From Serinus canaria (taxonomy: Eukaryota > Chordata > Aves > Passeriformes > Fringillidae), in the NCBI RefSeq assembly GCF_022539315.1, contig NC_066315.1:18327649-18391648 (forward strand): a DNA stretch of 64,000 bases. The letters run 5' to 3'. Position numbers and translations under genes: made by a program. Below, one piece after another: positions 12,960-25,960 of this stretch; position 1 is the stretch's first letter, and each line of letters starts with the position of its first letter. The notes below the pieces were generated by a model that saw only the letters and a program-made list of their open reading frames with translations, was not told where the DNA came from and did not search any database.

Positions 12960-15630
12960 CTGCAAATTCACAGGTGGTATGTTACCAGAACCATTTTCTG
13001 CACGCGGTTCAACACAAGTTCACAGAAATCCTGCATTATTAATATTGCAAACAACGTTATTAACACTGTTGCAAGTAATATCCAAACCAAATAAAAGATG
13101 CAGCAGATGTTAACTCTGCAGAATTACTGAGAACTAACAATAACACAAGCTTCTCTGACTGTCGCTGTTTCTAAAGGCCTGTGATTGAATCTAAAACTTC
13201 CCTTCTAAACACACTATGGTTTCTGTTATATAAATAAAACACTTCTCTGGCTCAAGCCCAGGCAGCATGTTGACCCATTTACACCATCTTGGTTTCCTGC
13301 TCATAGGTGGTAATTATCACATCTGTGTTTGTTTCTAAAATTGGAACTTAAAACACAACTCAGTTTACCTCAAACAGGGCCAGAATCTGCAGGCTCAAGG
13401 AAAGAGCTTTCTGTAACACTTAGGACTCACCAAATCTTGCACTGACCTGGGCTGAATTTAAGGAGGCAAAGGAATGCAAATTATTTTACCCTATGGGAAA
13501 TACTAGCACTCATGAGTCACAGGGAAATTCCCATTGACTTCAACAGGGCCAGAACAGGGTCACCTCTGCCACTGTAAAGCACTTCAGCAAGTAACATTTT
13601 TGGAGGAGGCAAGTAATAGGCCACAGACTGAAAAATATCACAGTGCAACATTACTTTCAGATTTACAGAGCAGCTAACACATCTGGTGACTTTCAAAGGA
13701 CATTTTTGTTTTTAAGCAATTTAGCTGCTCAAGACAACAACAAAGAGTGAAGCACCCAGTTGTTCACTCCCATGTGAAGAACTTAAGGTGGGAACTGCTG
13801 TAGCTCTGTTCCAGTGGGGACTCTCCAGCCTCTTATTTTGCCACCAGTTTCTCTGTGGGGCTTTCTCTGGCCTTCCCACCTTGCCAGCTCATTTTGTTAG
13901 AAATACTAATGTATTTGCACTACATCACTGTGAGGCAAGGTGGCATTATTCTCTTAGTTGTATATGCAAGACATAAATTGAAAGGAAAAAATGAAAGCAG
14001 AAATGTCAGTTCTTTTGAAGGGTTTTCTTTAGGGAGCAATAAGGGCTGGCTGCTGCCTTGGGGCCAGCAGGGCAGGGACAGGGACTGACAGCCACAGACT
14101 GGGCTGGCACAGGGCCCTGGGCCAGCAGGGCAGGGTCAGGGAGGCCCCAGTGAGGCTGGACAGGCACAGTGAGATGTGTCAGTGCCTTGAGTTTTGGATC
14201 TCCAAACTGGAAACTCTCAGAGCTGTCTTGGATATCTTCATGTTTTGTAGTACCCCGTGGGTTCACATCACAGCTCTCAACAACTTAAACAGAAGCTTTT
14301 CCCAAATCAGGTCCTCTTCACCTCAGGTCTCACCTGCTCTTTGAGGACCAGAACTAAGCAGAGCACAGAACAGCCACACCTGGCCAGCCCAGGTGACAGA
14401 TGAGCTGTCACAAAGGCAAAGCTGCTGCCTGTGGGTTCCCCCCCAGGAAAAGCATTGCCTGCTCCTGCTGCCTGCCCAACACTGCAGCCCGTGCCAGGGA
14501 AGGACAAAAACACAATCTGGACTCCCTTGCAGGGCAGGAGGCATCTTCTGCATTAAATGAGAGAGACTTGCAGCAAAAATAAGGTAAAATCTCAAAATCT
14601 AAATGGACTAAAAGCCATTTTGGGCTTTATAGTAATGCACCATAAACTTGAAGGGGAAACCTTCATCCTGTTATTTCCTACTCTTGAGTGCTCCATTCTA
14701 TGTACTTTTTCTTTTGATTTCTATTCTGTGAATTTCTTACTCAGAAAAAAACCTTCCACTGAGAACCACACATCACAAAAAGTAAACTTTTTGCTGAATA
14801 TAATTCCATCTATCCTGCCCTCCATCACATGGCTTGGGAAATCAGAAGCTGCAGGTGAGTCCTGTGTGGCCTGTGCTAATGAAGGCCCAGTGTAGGGATG
14901 TGCCTAGGAAAGGGAGGGGCACAATTTCCCAGTAGAATTCTGAGTTATTAGAATTGGAGGGGGAACAGTTCTTCAGTCTTCATCACTCACTACCACTCAA
15001 ACAGCTCTGCAAGTCCAGCACAGCAGGCAGCATAAGGACAAGAATTAATAAACTGGAGATAAGAGGGGAAGAGCTCCTTGCACAGCCTTGCCACCAAACA
15101 TGAGGTCACACACAACTGGAGCCAGCAGCATCTCTCCTGTCTGGGCAGCAACACACTGTCTCACGTGGCTCTTGTACCTAGGGCTGTGCTAGATCATTTC
15201 CTGAGCACCAATTTAAAACCTTGTGGTTTTAAGCAGTTTTCTGAAAGCCTGATGCCATGTTTCCACGCAAACAATTAGTTCTCACCCTTTCAGCTTGGAA
15301 GGCAGGATTTCAGACTCACAAACCGTAGCACTAGCAGACCATGTGCAGCTGGACAACTCCAGCATCTGACATAAAGGCTGCTTATGTATTTTGTATGAGA
15401 ATTACTGCATGAAGTGCATAAATCTCTCAGAGGACGGAGACCCAGAGTCCCCTCATCCTGGCAGAAGATCCTTAGCATGGACTTTGGGCTCCCTTCCTGT
15501 TGTCTGTCTTGCTGGCCCAACAAACCTGGTATTCCTTTCAGTGGAGCACCCCAGCTCCACACAGAATGATCATGTCCTCAGTCAGGAGCAGTGTCCTCAG
15601 CTACCATGCACTCTGGAGAAAGACAAAGCC
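12960..15630. other. Gene-free stretch between CpG blocks
   Basis: Mostly unremarkable. A degenerate duplication is present: gggccagcagggcaggg occurs at 14061-14077 and again at 14119-14135 (period 58). Confidence 0.55.
14061..14176 (+). repeat. Two-copy 58-bp tandem repeat
   Basis: A 17-base segment is repeated exactly 58 bases apart. Flanking similarity is weaker (gactgggctggcacag against gaggctggacaggcacag), which suggests an old local duplication or a minisatellite seed. Confidence 0.6.
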
Positions 15631-15639
15631 CATCTCATG

Positions 15640-16310
15640 GGCCTGAAGAAGGCCCCAGACCCCGGGTGCCCTGGGAAGGGCTGCAGACTGCAGGAGTGGT
15701 GCCCTGCCCACCGCTCACAGGGCTGGTTGAGCGAGAGGCATGGCTGGAGCATTGTACCCACACACCCTGGCTCTGCCCTGTAGCCTCACCTCTGCCTCAG
15801 CCACCCGGTGCCAGGCCACTCAAGGCACCTGTGCTGGAGACCCACTCATTCTCTCCCTCCCAAAAGACGACGGGAACAGACAGGGGAGCACCAGACTGGG
15901 CAGCACCTGCAGACGGCAGCCCCCACACGGGCACTGGAAGCTGGTTCACCAGCTGAGGCACAGGCGCGCCCCCAGCCCGTCCTGCCTGGCTCAGAGACCC
16001 CACCCCAGGCCCCTCCGGCCCCCGAACAAAGAGCCGGGGGGAGCAGGGGGAGCCGGTCGGTTCTCCGAAGGGGCATTTGGCGGGGGACGCGACGCCGGTG
16101 CCGGCATGGGGAGGCAGCCGTGGGTGCCGGTGCGGAGCATCGCGCCCGCATCGCCCCCGGTGCTGGAGGTGCTGCCGGGCCGGCACACCCTCCGGGGCTC
16201 CCCGAGGGCTGCTCCTTCCACCCGGACCCCTTCCCGGTGCCCAGCGTTCCCCGGGAGCGGGGACGGGGGGGGCTTCTCCTGGCCGTGGGGCTTCCCGAGC
16301 AGCGGCACAG
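15640..16310. promoter_or_regulatory. GC-rich block, left part of an orphan CpG island
   Basis: GC content and CpG frequency increase from about 15640 and peak at 16020-16290. Overlapping open frames exist on both strands but none has recognisable sequence. An AT-rich spacer (16310-16900) separates it from the denser island on the right. Confidence 0.5.
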
Positions 16311-16909
16311 CATATGGTTTACATGTTGCACTACTGCATACAAGGACTAACATTCAGCCCAGGGATTCACTTGACATTAAAAAAAAGCCCTAATTACAAT
16401 AATTTAGAGGTGCCTGAATGACAGCAGGCTCAATTTTTGGTTGAATTTGCAATTAAGGGGAGATAATTATGCCTCGCACTAGCGTAGAGTATTAATATTT
16501 ATGGTAGAAGCCAGAGGCTCCTGTGGCTGAGAGGATGCGGCGGAGCAAAGGTTGAAGCCCCGTGGTACCGGCGCCTTCGGTACCGGCGAAGGGAAAGTTC
16601 GGAGCCCCATAAACTAGGGAGACGGCGGCTGCCTCCATCGTGCCGATGGAATCCAGACCCCGCCAGAGCAGGCAAAGATTTATACACATCCTTTTATATA
16701 TATTTATATCGCCTGAGATACGGATACTTCCTCTATAAAGCTTTTATCTTTCAGCAGGCACCTCCTTCACCTACTTCGGCTTTACTCCCGACTATCGATC
16801 CCGAGGGCTTTCCATGCCTCATTAACAGATTGGTGACTAAATGAGTAGAATTAATTTTTAAAACCCTTTAATTTACTTTATTAATTACACACATGCGCCC
16901 TTGCCTACC

Positions 16910-17620
16910 CTGTGTGTCCGGCTCACTCGGCACTCAGTGTGTCGGGGAACCGGTCACGCCGGGGTGAGAGGGGATTAAACGGGGAAAGAAAGGTTTCTGA
17001 AAGCTCCCCAGCGCGCCTCTTGTGTCCCAGCGCCAGGCTTCGGCCGCCCCCCGCCCCCGCCGCCGGCTAGCCAGGGACCGGGCATCGCCCGCCCGCGCCT
17101 TTTAAAGACACTTTGCCATTCATTTAGCGGCGCCTTCGCCGGTGCCGGGCTCAGGACAACAAAGGCGAGAGCCTGGCGCGGGGGCGGGGGCGCTTCTCTG
17201 GCAATTTCGGCCGCCTGATTTCGGGGGGAGAAAAAGGAGAAGGCTGTTAAAATTAGCGGGAGCGCCCAGGAGCCCCCTCCCCCTTCCCGCAAGCCGGCGG
17301 CTGCGGGAGGGCGGCGGTGCCGGGCGCGGAGCGGTGCCGCGGCGGCGGAGCGGCGGCCCCGGGGCGGCCGGCGCCGGTCCCATGGCAACCGGGCGGGAGG
17401 CTCCGCGCAGCCCCCGCTCCGCAGCCCGCGGACGGGCGCGGGCCGCGCACGGAGCCGCCCCGGCGGGGCGGTGGAGCCGCGGGGCAGCGCTCCCGGAGCG
17501 GAGGCGGTCCCGCGTCCCGAGCCGGGGCTCCGAGCCCCGCGGGCCCGGCGGGAGCGGTGCCGGGGACACACGGGCCGCCTCCCTGCGCGAACGTCTCACG
17601 CGGGTGCGTGAAAGAGTCAA
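16910..17620. promoter_or_regulatory. Dense orphan CpG island
   Basis: This is the most CpG-dense sequence in the window (17030-17610), with many GCGG/CCGC words, GC boxes (ggggcggggg near 17180) and a ccatggcaac word at 17380-17389. It is followed at 17620-17770 by a moderately GC sequence holding a ccaatcaaag box (17706-17715). The composition is that of a vertebrate promoter or developmental regulatory island. I could not identify an associated exon. Long frames on both strands (up to 242 codons) are attributed to composition. Confidence 0.6.
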
Positions 17621-19749
17621 ACGCAAATGGGCCCCTGTATTTATATATGTCAAATTCCTGTTGCCGCCGGGAAAGGCTCATGTATCTTTCTCCAGGACAG
17701 CCCCCACCAATCAAAGTGGAATATTGGGAGTCAGCAGCCATAATTTGTTTGGTTTTCGGTCTCTGAGGACTGCCACTTGCTCGCAGTGCAGCCGTCAAAC
17801 AGATACATTCCCAGGTCTCAGTTCTCATGCCAGTAAATTAAACCATCTTTATTCATGTTTATTCTTTTAAAAATTCTTTTAAAACCCAGGCAGATTTTAT
17901 AACTATATTGAAATTCTATCTGTGCTTTATTTTCATGAACTAGAAATAAGAAAGTATAGAGAGAAGTGCAGCTCTGAATAGTTGCACCATTTACAGTGGA
18001 AGTCAGACGTGTATTATACCAGTCACCATTGACTTTACACAGCTTGTATCCCTTTGTATGCCTTGTCACTTACTGACTAAGCTGTTGTTTTCAACGAGGA
18101 AGGAAAAAAAGGAGGAAAAAACCAAATAAAAATGTGGATCAGGTTTTTTGGGGTTGAAAGATGAGTATAAATACATTTGTACGCGCGCACAACCATGCAA
18201 TATGTTGTCCTGCTAGTAGAGCTGTCTGTGCCATTCAGTTTTTGCCAATAGGATGATTTATTAATGGAGTTTGCATGGCATTTCCCTGCACTGCCTGCAG
18301 AAAGGCACCACAACATCATTGTAAACTCATCAGCCTGCATGGAGAAAACAAGAGGGTGCTGAAACTGCAGCTCGATGGAAGAGAGGAATGTAACTGCAGA
18401 GACTTAAAGCATCTTCCAATGAGGACAAATCCTGCCCCCCAGATTTCCACATTTTTAACCGCTCCAGTCCAAAGGACTAACAAGAAACCTTTGCAGCTTT
18501 TAAGCCTGAGACTCTGTAGGATTTAAGTGATTCGGTGACTTTGTACCTGTCTTTCTACACAGAATTTAGGATGAATTTTATCCATGGCTAATCCCATTGA
18601 CTTCAAAGGGAATGCCTGCATAAGTGAAGTGGTTGATGTTTATTTAAGTGAGATCTTAAATATGTTTTAAAAAATGAAACAGCTTTGCAATTTAGATTCT
18701 GAAGATATTGCTGCTTTGATTCTCTTTCTCAGAAACTTCAGTTTTTAATTTCTCTGTAATTGAGTATTTCTCAGCAAGTCCTCAATTTTCTGTGCCAGCA
18801 GAAAGGTTTAATACTGTTCAGAATGTAGTAAAAATGATATATGGTATAATCTAATCCAATCTGAACTAAATCAGAGAGATCCATGGACAAAACATATGTT
18901 GTTTGTTTTGGCTTTTAAAAGCACAAGTTAAATGTGGAGAAAACAGCATGGTGAGATTTTAATCAATGCAATAATGTTTGAAATCATGCAAAGAAAAGAT
19001 GTGTAAATCTGTTCTTGTCTGGTTTTCCTTTTTACTCATAATTTCAGGGAAATCTCTAATTGTAACTTCATCCTCGACTTGGATGCATCCATATGCTCCT
19101 CGAGACAATTTCTTTTATAGTAATTCAGATTCCCACTCCTGGTAGCTGGATTAAGTCAAGCCTTTGATGTCTTTTCTCTTCTGATAAGTTCAAAGTTTCC
19201 TGTTTTTCCAAGGTCCTCACATGTTAGTTGATTTGTTTCTTATTGGTGCTTCATTGCAGTGTCATTCTCATCACCCCCAGTCAGCACCTTTTTCCAAAAT
19301 AGCTATGAATTTCAAAAAGTTAAACCTGTCACCTTGTTGAAACCGAATAACAACCAAGTCAGTGACCAAGAGGGCTGTCCACTGAGTAGCACAGTCTCCA
19401 GGCTTGCCCATAGGTAAATAGAGTGTGTAGGAATGTACCATCCTTTGGAATAACATCCTGGAAACTCAAGATTCCTAAGTGCAAGAGACAAAAAGCTGGT
19501 GCCATTGCCTTGTAATGTAAGTAAAATCACAAATCTACAAGTTAAAAATAAAAGAAACAAACAAGCAAACAAAACACCCAAACCTCTTTCTCTCTAGAGA
19601 GGAACACCTTTCACCATCTATAGATTACCATTTTTTTAAGACAAGTAGGCAAAAAGATAATTAAAGCTACAGCATTTATCTGATGAATGCTGTCTTCATA
19701 TGAGGACCTGTTTGCTCTTTATCTTTTAAGCAGAGAGTGACTTCAATTG

Positions 19750-19850
19750 CAGTTAATATAAAGATTTATTAACTTGAGAAGTAAATATTGACCAAGGTGA
19801 AGCCAAGGTCAATGTTTACCTAGAGGACTTATAAATCTTTGCATTAACTG
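19750..19850. repeat. Imperfect inverted repeat, hairpin-forming
   Basis: The arms are about 44 bases each (19750-19793 and 19807-19850). From the outside in: cagttaat pairs perfectly, two mismatches follow, aaagatttat pairs perfectly, then about 11 unpaired positions, and gtaaayattgacc pairs 12 of 13 next to a ~13-base loop. It could fold as RNA or DNA. It could be an old palindromic transposon remnant or a conserved element; neither can be decided here. Confidence 0.7.
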
Positions 19851-22214
19851 AAATATGGAAGCTGATGGGCCATATTTTGCTCTCAAATCAGTATCTGCCC
19901 TAAATTAGCCCTACTAAGACACCTTTGTATTTGCATAAAACGTGTTTAGTTTATGAACTGTTGTAAAATACAGTCAGTGTGAATTTATCAGAAATAGGAA
20001 AATTAGACTTTTTTTTTTACAGGATAACTGACTATTTCTTCCCATCTTAAAATCTGACAAATATGTAGCAGTAGTCAGCTAGAATAAATTTTTGCTTGAG
20101 GGTGAACATTGATTTAAGTGAATGCAGGATCAGACAAGGTGTTTGTTTTGTTTTACACTCTGGTAAATATAATAAATTATCACTGAGATAAAAGGATACT
20201 AATTTGACATGATGAGCTTCAAGAAATCACAGGTTTTTATCTTCTTATTTATATCAATACTAGTGTCAGCCCCTTATTTAGGACGTGAGGGTTGCCTGTT
20301 CTAGGTAAAACAGCTAAAATATTCATCATATCTGCTGGCCTGCCTTTCTACAGAGCCTTTTGAAATAACTTCAGTATTAGAGAGGTTGAGTGCTTTTGTC
20401 TTTATAATATTTACTTTCTAAGCCACACAGCTGTGTTGTTTTTTTGACCCTCAAAAATATATCATTTCAGCTTATTTCCTAGGCATTACTGGGCCTTTAA
20501 CTTGTAAAGAAATCACCAATCCTTTGGACCTACCACAAATATTCTACTACAGCTTCTATGTGCCTTAGAAGAATATCACCTTTATCAACCTCTCAGGATG
20601 CTTCATGAATTTTGACAGAATTAGTGTAAGTGCTTTTCCCCTTTGTTATCTCTTTAATAGATTTTTTTTTCCTGGGTTCTCTGTCTCAGTTGTCTGGTTG
20701 AAATGCAGCTTTCTCTGTTCTCAGGAACAAAGAAATGGCTCCTGTTTAACTTAATCAAATACTCTGGTCTCTTTCTGATAGAAAGAATAGTGGCCAATTT
20801 ACCTCTAGCACTATTAAGTCCCCAACAGTTTTCCTGTGTTTGATTTCTGTATGTGCTTTCAGTACAGCCTTTTTTTCCCTACCCATTTTCCTTTGTTTCC
20901 CTCTCTTTAGGAAGACTGACACAAAAGAATAGCTTGCCCATAACATATTCTCTTAGTAAAATCTAGTATTATTTCATTAATATATTTCTTGACATTTATT
21001 TGCAATTAAATTAATTCTACCTTCTGCACACACAAGGTTTTAGTAAATGAAAACGTTCCTGCTCCAAGCACCAGATCTTTCTATCTTTGCTCTGCTTAGC
21101 CTTTGTGCAGCAGAAATCCTGTTGGCTGTAATGGAAAAGCAAAGTATTACTGACTTTAACAGTCCTGCCTGTGTGAGAAATGAGTCTTGAGTTTTGTCTG
21201 TTAGTAAATGTGTTCTGGATCATATTTCACAATCAGACTTTCATACGCTCACTGCTAACATTAGATTTCTAGGCTCAATTTTTTAGTTGCACTTCCCATT
21301 CATCACACAGAATAACTGATCCTATAAAATGAATCTGTGTTGGATGAAACAATAAAAGGAGCATCCAGTCTCTGCTGCTCACTTTTCTCATGCAAGTGGA
21401 CCCCTTGAAATCAATAGAATCATTCAGGGGAGTCAGACAAGCAAGAGCTAACTCAAAACAGGTACTCCGTGCTGCCCAGAAACAAACTGCCTCTGTCCTC
21501 TCTGCCTCTATGAAATAAAGGTGCCTCTGGTTCTACCAAAATTATGAAAGGAAAGTAATTTTTAGAAGAATTGTAGGGGGGAGCCTGTTTAAACTCTGAT
21601 GGCTGGCTTTTGGAGATGAGCAAAACTGCTGTGATCAGGAAATGTTAAAGGACTGTATTTTTAAAGGAATTGTACCACTGTAAGCGATGCACAGTTAAAG
21701 CTGTTCTCACTTGTTTGGAACAGCAAATGCAGCCTCTAAACTGGTCTTTTCTTAAATGGTGAGTGTTAAGGCAGAAGGCTGAGAATGCCTTAGAATGTTA
21801 CTACAAAACAGTTCTGCTGTTTAATTAATTTGTTTTCAGTTTGTTTACATTCCTTTTGTATCCAGTGTTTTCAAATGTGCGACAGAGGGGCAAAATACTG
21901 TCCAGTTTTGGTGAGACTGACACTGATACAGTAATTTTTAACCAAAAGTGGGAAAATCTTCACAGAAAGGGAGTCTGGAATTTACTATGGCACATAGTGG
22001 AAATGCAGATTTCCAAGGCTGTGGTTCATGGCAAGAAACATTCCTCAAGGTTCAATCAAAATACCTCAGATATCTACATGCTTCTCAAAAACTCATGAAG
22101 ATTTACACTAAGATTTACTTGGTTACATATTTTAAAATAACAAATATTCAGAGATCTCAATATGCATTTGTGGTTGAAATTCAAACAGGAGAAGAGATAA
22201 ATTTTGTTTATATA

Positions 22215-22260
22215 ATTGGTGGAATGCAAGTTATATTTGTGGGATTGGTGGAATACAAGT
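22215..22260 (+). repeat. Short direct repeat, 29-bp period
   Basis: The sequence attggtggaatgcaagt at 22215-22231 recurs with one change at 22244-22260. A small local duplication with no obvious function. Confidence 0.6.
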
Positions 22261-24066
22261 CACACTACACACCAGATTTCTGTGGAAATGAAAATCTGGT
22301 CAGACTGATGGTGTTTTATCTCTTAAGACCTGAATCTGCAGTTATTTGTCAGTATTTTTTTAAGCACAGACTGCTCCCCCATGTAAAGCTATATACACGT
22401 TCAGGCTGCTCTAGTTTTACTGTATTAATCACATTGATCTAAACATTTACAAATTGCCTTCTAATTTCTACTATATCATGATAATTAGAATCTTTACAAA
22501 TGCTACTCTGGAGTCAAAAGCCTGGCTAAAGCATCAATTAAAACCTTAAGTTATGTTACTGCCAATAAGTGGTCATTAAGGGCATGTGAGGGCAACCAGC
22601 GTTGTTGTAGAATCACATTCTTAGGGGTTGGTCTCTGAAGCAGATGTTTTTCATTTTTATTTCTTCTTTAAAGAAATAAAATGACTTATGAAATCTTAAG
22701 ACAACTGTAAGGATAGTGAAGATTTTTTTTTTTCTATCAACAATTCATTATAAATGCAGGAATAAGATTTTAAACATGAAACCTGTTTATTGATGAGAGA
22801 GAAAAAGCCCCTGATCTGTGGAGAGAGAAACATTGCAATAATATTGATGGTTTCGGAGAATGCTCGCTACATTTTAATGGAGAGAAAAGGAATTGGTAGT
22901 TTTCTCTAGTGTGACAACTTTCCAGCAACATGAGAAAGGAATTTCTTCAAATATAATAAAAGACCAGAATACAATTTCTTCATACATTACAACTCTTCCT
23001 ACTTACTGGGAGGATACTGCTCATTTTCAATACATGCTATGAAAAGACAGATTTTTAAATCTGTTCAATAGAATTTTTTTTCTTTTAGTATGTCATGCAT
23101 AATCAAAATGGAAGCACTGATCAGCTTTCTGATTAGCTTGTGTTTTCCTGCATGACCTGTGAAGTGTACTATTTGCCCAAAAAGAAGTATTACTGCTAAA
23201 ATATAGTCCCAGATCACCACTTCCAAATGAAAATAGTTAATTAAATAAATCTCAGAGTAGGCGAAAACTGTTAATTTCACTCACCTCCTTATTCCCCTAT
23301 CACATTGCCATCCTAATTAATTTCATCTTCACTGAAAATGAAGTATAAACTCTTGTTTGGGAAGTAATAATCACAGCATGTAACAGGCTCAAATACCGTT
23401 CTTAGTCAACACCAGCTGTTTGGCTTGAGGTACTTTGTGGTGTTGAAAAAGCATTTAAATTATACAGCAGCAGTGGACTTTTAATGGAATATCTGTTTCC
23501 ACTAAGTAGAAACCTCTCTGTTGAATCCAAACACGAAACAGAGAAAAATACTCACTCTCACCTCTTTTTACATTTTTTGGGTCAAATTTCAGCAGGAAGT
23601 AGATCAAAGTATAGGCGATAAATCCCAATATGTAAGGAAAAAATAATGCCCTTCCTGCACATGCAATAAATGGGATTCTGAACACAATTACTTTGTAAGG
23701 TAAACCACATAATAAACAGAAGTTAGTAGCAGGCTAATGCCCAACAAAGTAACACAGCAATTTAACATGCCTTGTGATATCCCCATTGTACAGCAGAGAA
23801 TATTTCCTTTCTCCAGCTATTTTCATCTCAACTCCAAAAGTGCAGAGTTAATGGAATGGAAAATTCAGGCAACCCCACACTCCTGATTTATGCATGACAA
23901 GAGAAACACTTCCCATACATTTCTATGATAAAACACTCTCTTTTTATTACAATCATGTTCTTTGCAGTCTGTTTGCTTTTCCTGGGCACGGATGTTACCC
24001 GTCACAAGTTAGACAGGACACAAGTACTTTTGAGATACTCCAGAGTTCTGCTGGCATAGGCATGTA

Positions 24067-24186
24067 GGTCATGGTGGCTAATCCCCTAACATAAATGCAG
24101 TTTTACTAGCCTAATTTTGCTTTTTTTTGGTCACAGTACCTAATCCCCTAACATAGATTCAATTTTACTAGCCTAATTTTGGGGGG
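24067..24186 (+). repeat. Two-copy 62-bp tandem duplication
   Basis: The unit at 24067-24128 (ggtca..., with ctaatcccctaacata and ttttactagcctaatttt) is repeated at 24129-24186 with few substitutions. The copies are head to tail and diverge mainly in their 5' part and in the poly-T/poly-G ends. Confidence 0.85.
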
Positions 24187-25079
24187 TTTTAACCTCTAAA
24201 TTCTGTGGAAAGCAATCCCGTGGTTGCATGGTGGGCATTCACAGCTGTAGGACTGTACTGGTACGTCACACCACTCTCCCTATTTTGGTAGCATCTTCCT
24301 AGTATAGTCATGACAAAAATATCCAGCCTAGCACTGCCAGTGTGAGTGCAAGCAGCTCGAGTACAAGTCAGGCATCGTGTGGAACTATTTGTACATGCAA
24401 ACCCTGACCCACAGTGTTATTTGCAGCCCTCCACCAGATACCTACATTTGACCCTTCAATGTCAACAGAAATGTCTGACTACCAGAACCTGGCTGTCATC
24501 TCCTTTCATTATCACAGGATTTTCTTGGGCCTTTTTTTCTGTTCTTCATATTCACAATGCTAAGCTTCCATATTAATTAAATGTCAACATTCACTAGTCT
24601 GAGACTATGTCATCCAATAAATACCTGCCTGAAGCCAACTACAGGAAGGGTGGAAGTCGCACAATTTTTAATACAAATTATTTGTTCACAATGTTTGATC
24701 AAATTAATCAGTAGCAGAATAAATGGGAGCTGCAAGCATGTCTGAAAAAGGGTGTGAAAAATAGTATTAATGCTGTTGTTGTAGCTCATCTCTCCACTTC
24801 GCCTCCAACAGCCCTCATTTTGGGGATGTTCACCCTCTTCTGGGCCAGAGCTGCCTGGTTGTCTGTGTGCACAACAGAATAGTTAAAGACAGTAGGAAGC
24901 CTCACACAAACAGTCTTATTTAGATTCCATAGGGTTCTATTTCTTTTCCAGGTGTCTCATTTTCAATTCATGTAATTTTTTTTACCAATAGAAGGTGGGG
25001 GTGGGGAGGGTGGAAATCTTCATGGGAAACCTAACAAGGCACGGCCCTTTTCTCTCACTTGGTTTGACAATTTTAGCCA

Positions 25080-25960
25080 CCGGCTGTAAGCGAGGAAGCT
25101 CCCACGGGCAGATATTATTATCCAGATTCCCGAGGTGAGGAAGCTGAGCCAGGGGAGGGGAGGGGCTGCAGGGGAGCCCCGCGCTCGGGCTGCCCTTAAT
25201 CCGCCGAGATAAGCAGCACTTTGGGGCAGGTCAGAAATAGCGTATGGTGACACAGACCTGCCGGGAGCCCCAGGCCCGCTCTCCGCAGCACCTTCTTCCA
25301 GGCAAAGGCTTGGGCTCTGCCCCATGCCGGATCACTCTCCCGCAGCTGGGAATTAATGGCTTCCGCGCAAGAGGAATGATACTTTCCTCATCAGTGCTGC
25401 AGATGGAGCTCCAAGCAACAGCCAAGGCAGGGGACTTCCACCTCCTCCCAGCCGGAGGCAGATCGGAGCGGTGCCCTCGGCGCAGGGGGCTCGGCAGCGG
25501 CTTGCCCAGCCCCGGGGCCATCCAGCCGCAGCACCAGCCCCCGGCAACCCCAGCAGCCATCCAGGCAACCTCAGCAGCCATCCAGGTGCGGAGAGGAATG
25601 GTGAGCCCAGGGTGCGCTGCAGGGCGGGAGGTCTCACCTCCTTGGTCAGGTTCTTTGGGATTTCCCGCCTTCCACATGCTGGATGCCTTCCTTTGGAAGG
25701 GGTTTGCTGGGATTCCTGGGAGAAGCAGCCTCAAGCAGCGCCTGCTGCCCCTGCAACCCCCCAAAAGTGAGCGGCTTCTGCCACGGTGGGACCGCGCATC
25801 GCTGAGCCTCCGCCGCATTCCAGCCTGGAGAAACTCAAGCAATTGTTTGTTGTTGCCTTTTCTTCAGGGGAAGACAAGGCAGCAGCTCCGAGGCAGAGCC
25901 GTGTGAGCTCAGAGCTGTCCGTGAGTCTGGCTGACACCTCCGTGTCCCCCGCACCATCCC
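25080..25960. promoter_or_regulatory. GC-rich block with moderate CpG density
   Basis: GC-rich relative to its flanks, with CpGs concentrated in 25140-25560. It includes a small repeat (cagcagccatccagg twice at about 25551-25586). Opposed open frames of 220 and 203 codons overlap and carry no recognised domain. Confidence 0.4.

Larger units (their letters stand above)
17640..25075. other. Large gene-free AT-rich region
   Basis: No coding exon was recognised. It contains an imperfect inverted repeat (19750-19850), a 29-bp period duplication (22215-22260) and a 62-bp tandem duplication (24067-24186). Open frames reach only 164 codons and lack recognisable features. Confidence 0.6.

Noticed and set aside
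15740..16393. 217-codon plus-strand frame
   Set aside because: Overlaps several other frames on both strands in a GC-rich block, with no homology recognised.
17380..17389. Possible RFX X-box (ccatggcaac) in the CpG island
   Set aside because: Only one half-site fits the consensus and the left half does not, so it is not supportable as an X-box. SPAG6's own promoter is not in this window.
12150..17620. Promoter or first exons of a neighbouring gene such as PIP4K2A, which lies beside SPAG6 in mammals
   Set aside because: I found no PIP4K2A-like coding sequence, and in mammals the two genes face tail to tail, so a promoter would not be expected here.
17142..17870. 242-codon plus-strand frame and overlapping minus-strand frames in the dense CpG island
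   Set aside because: Long frames are present on both strands at once, rich in Arg, Gly, Pro and Ala, with no domain. This is the expected result of few stop codons in GC-rich DNA.
25244..25906. Opposed 220- and 203-codon frames
   Set aside because: They overlap each other on opposite strands in a GC-rich block and match no family I know.
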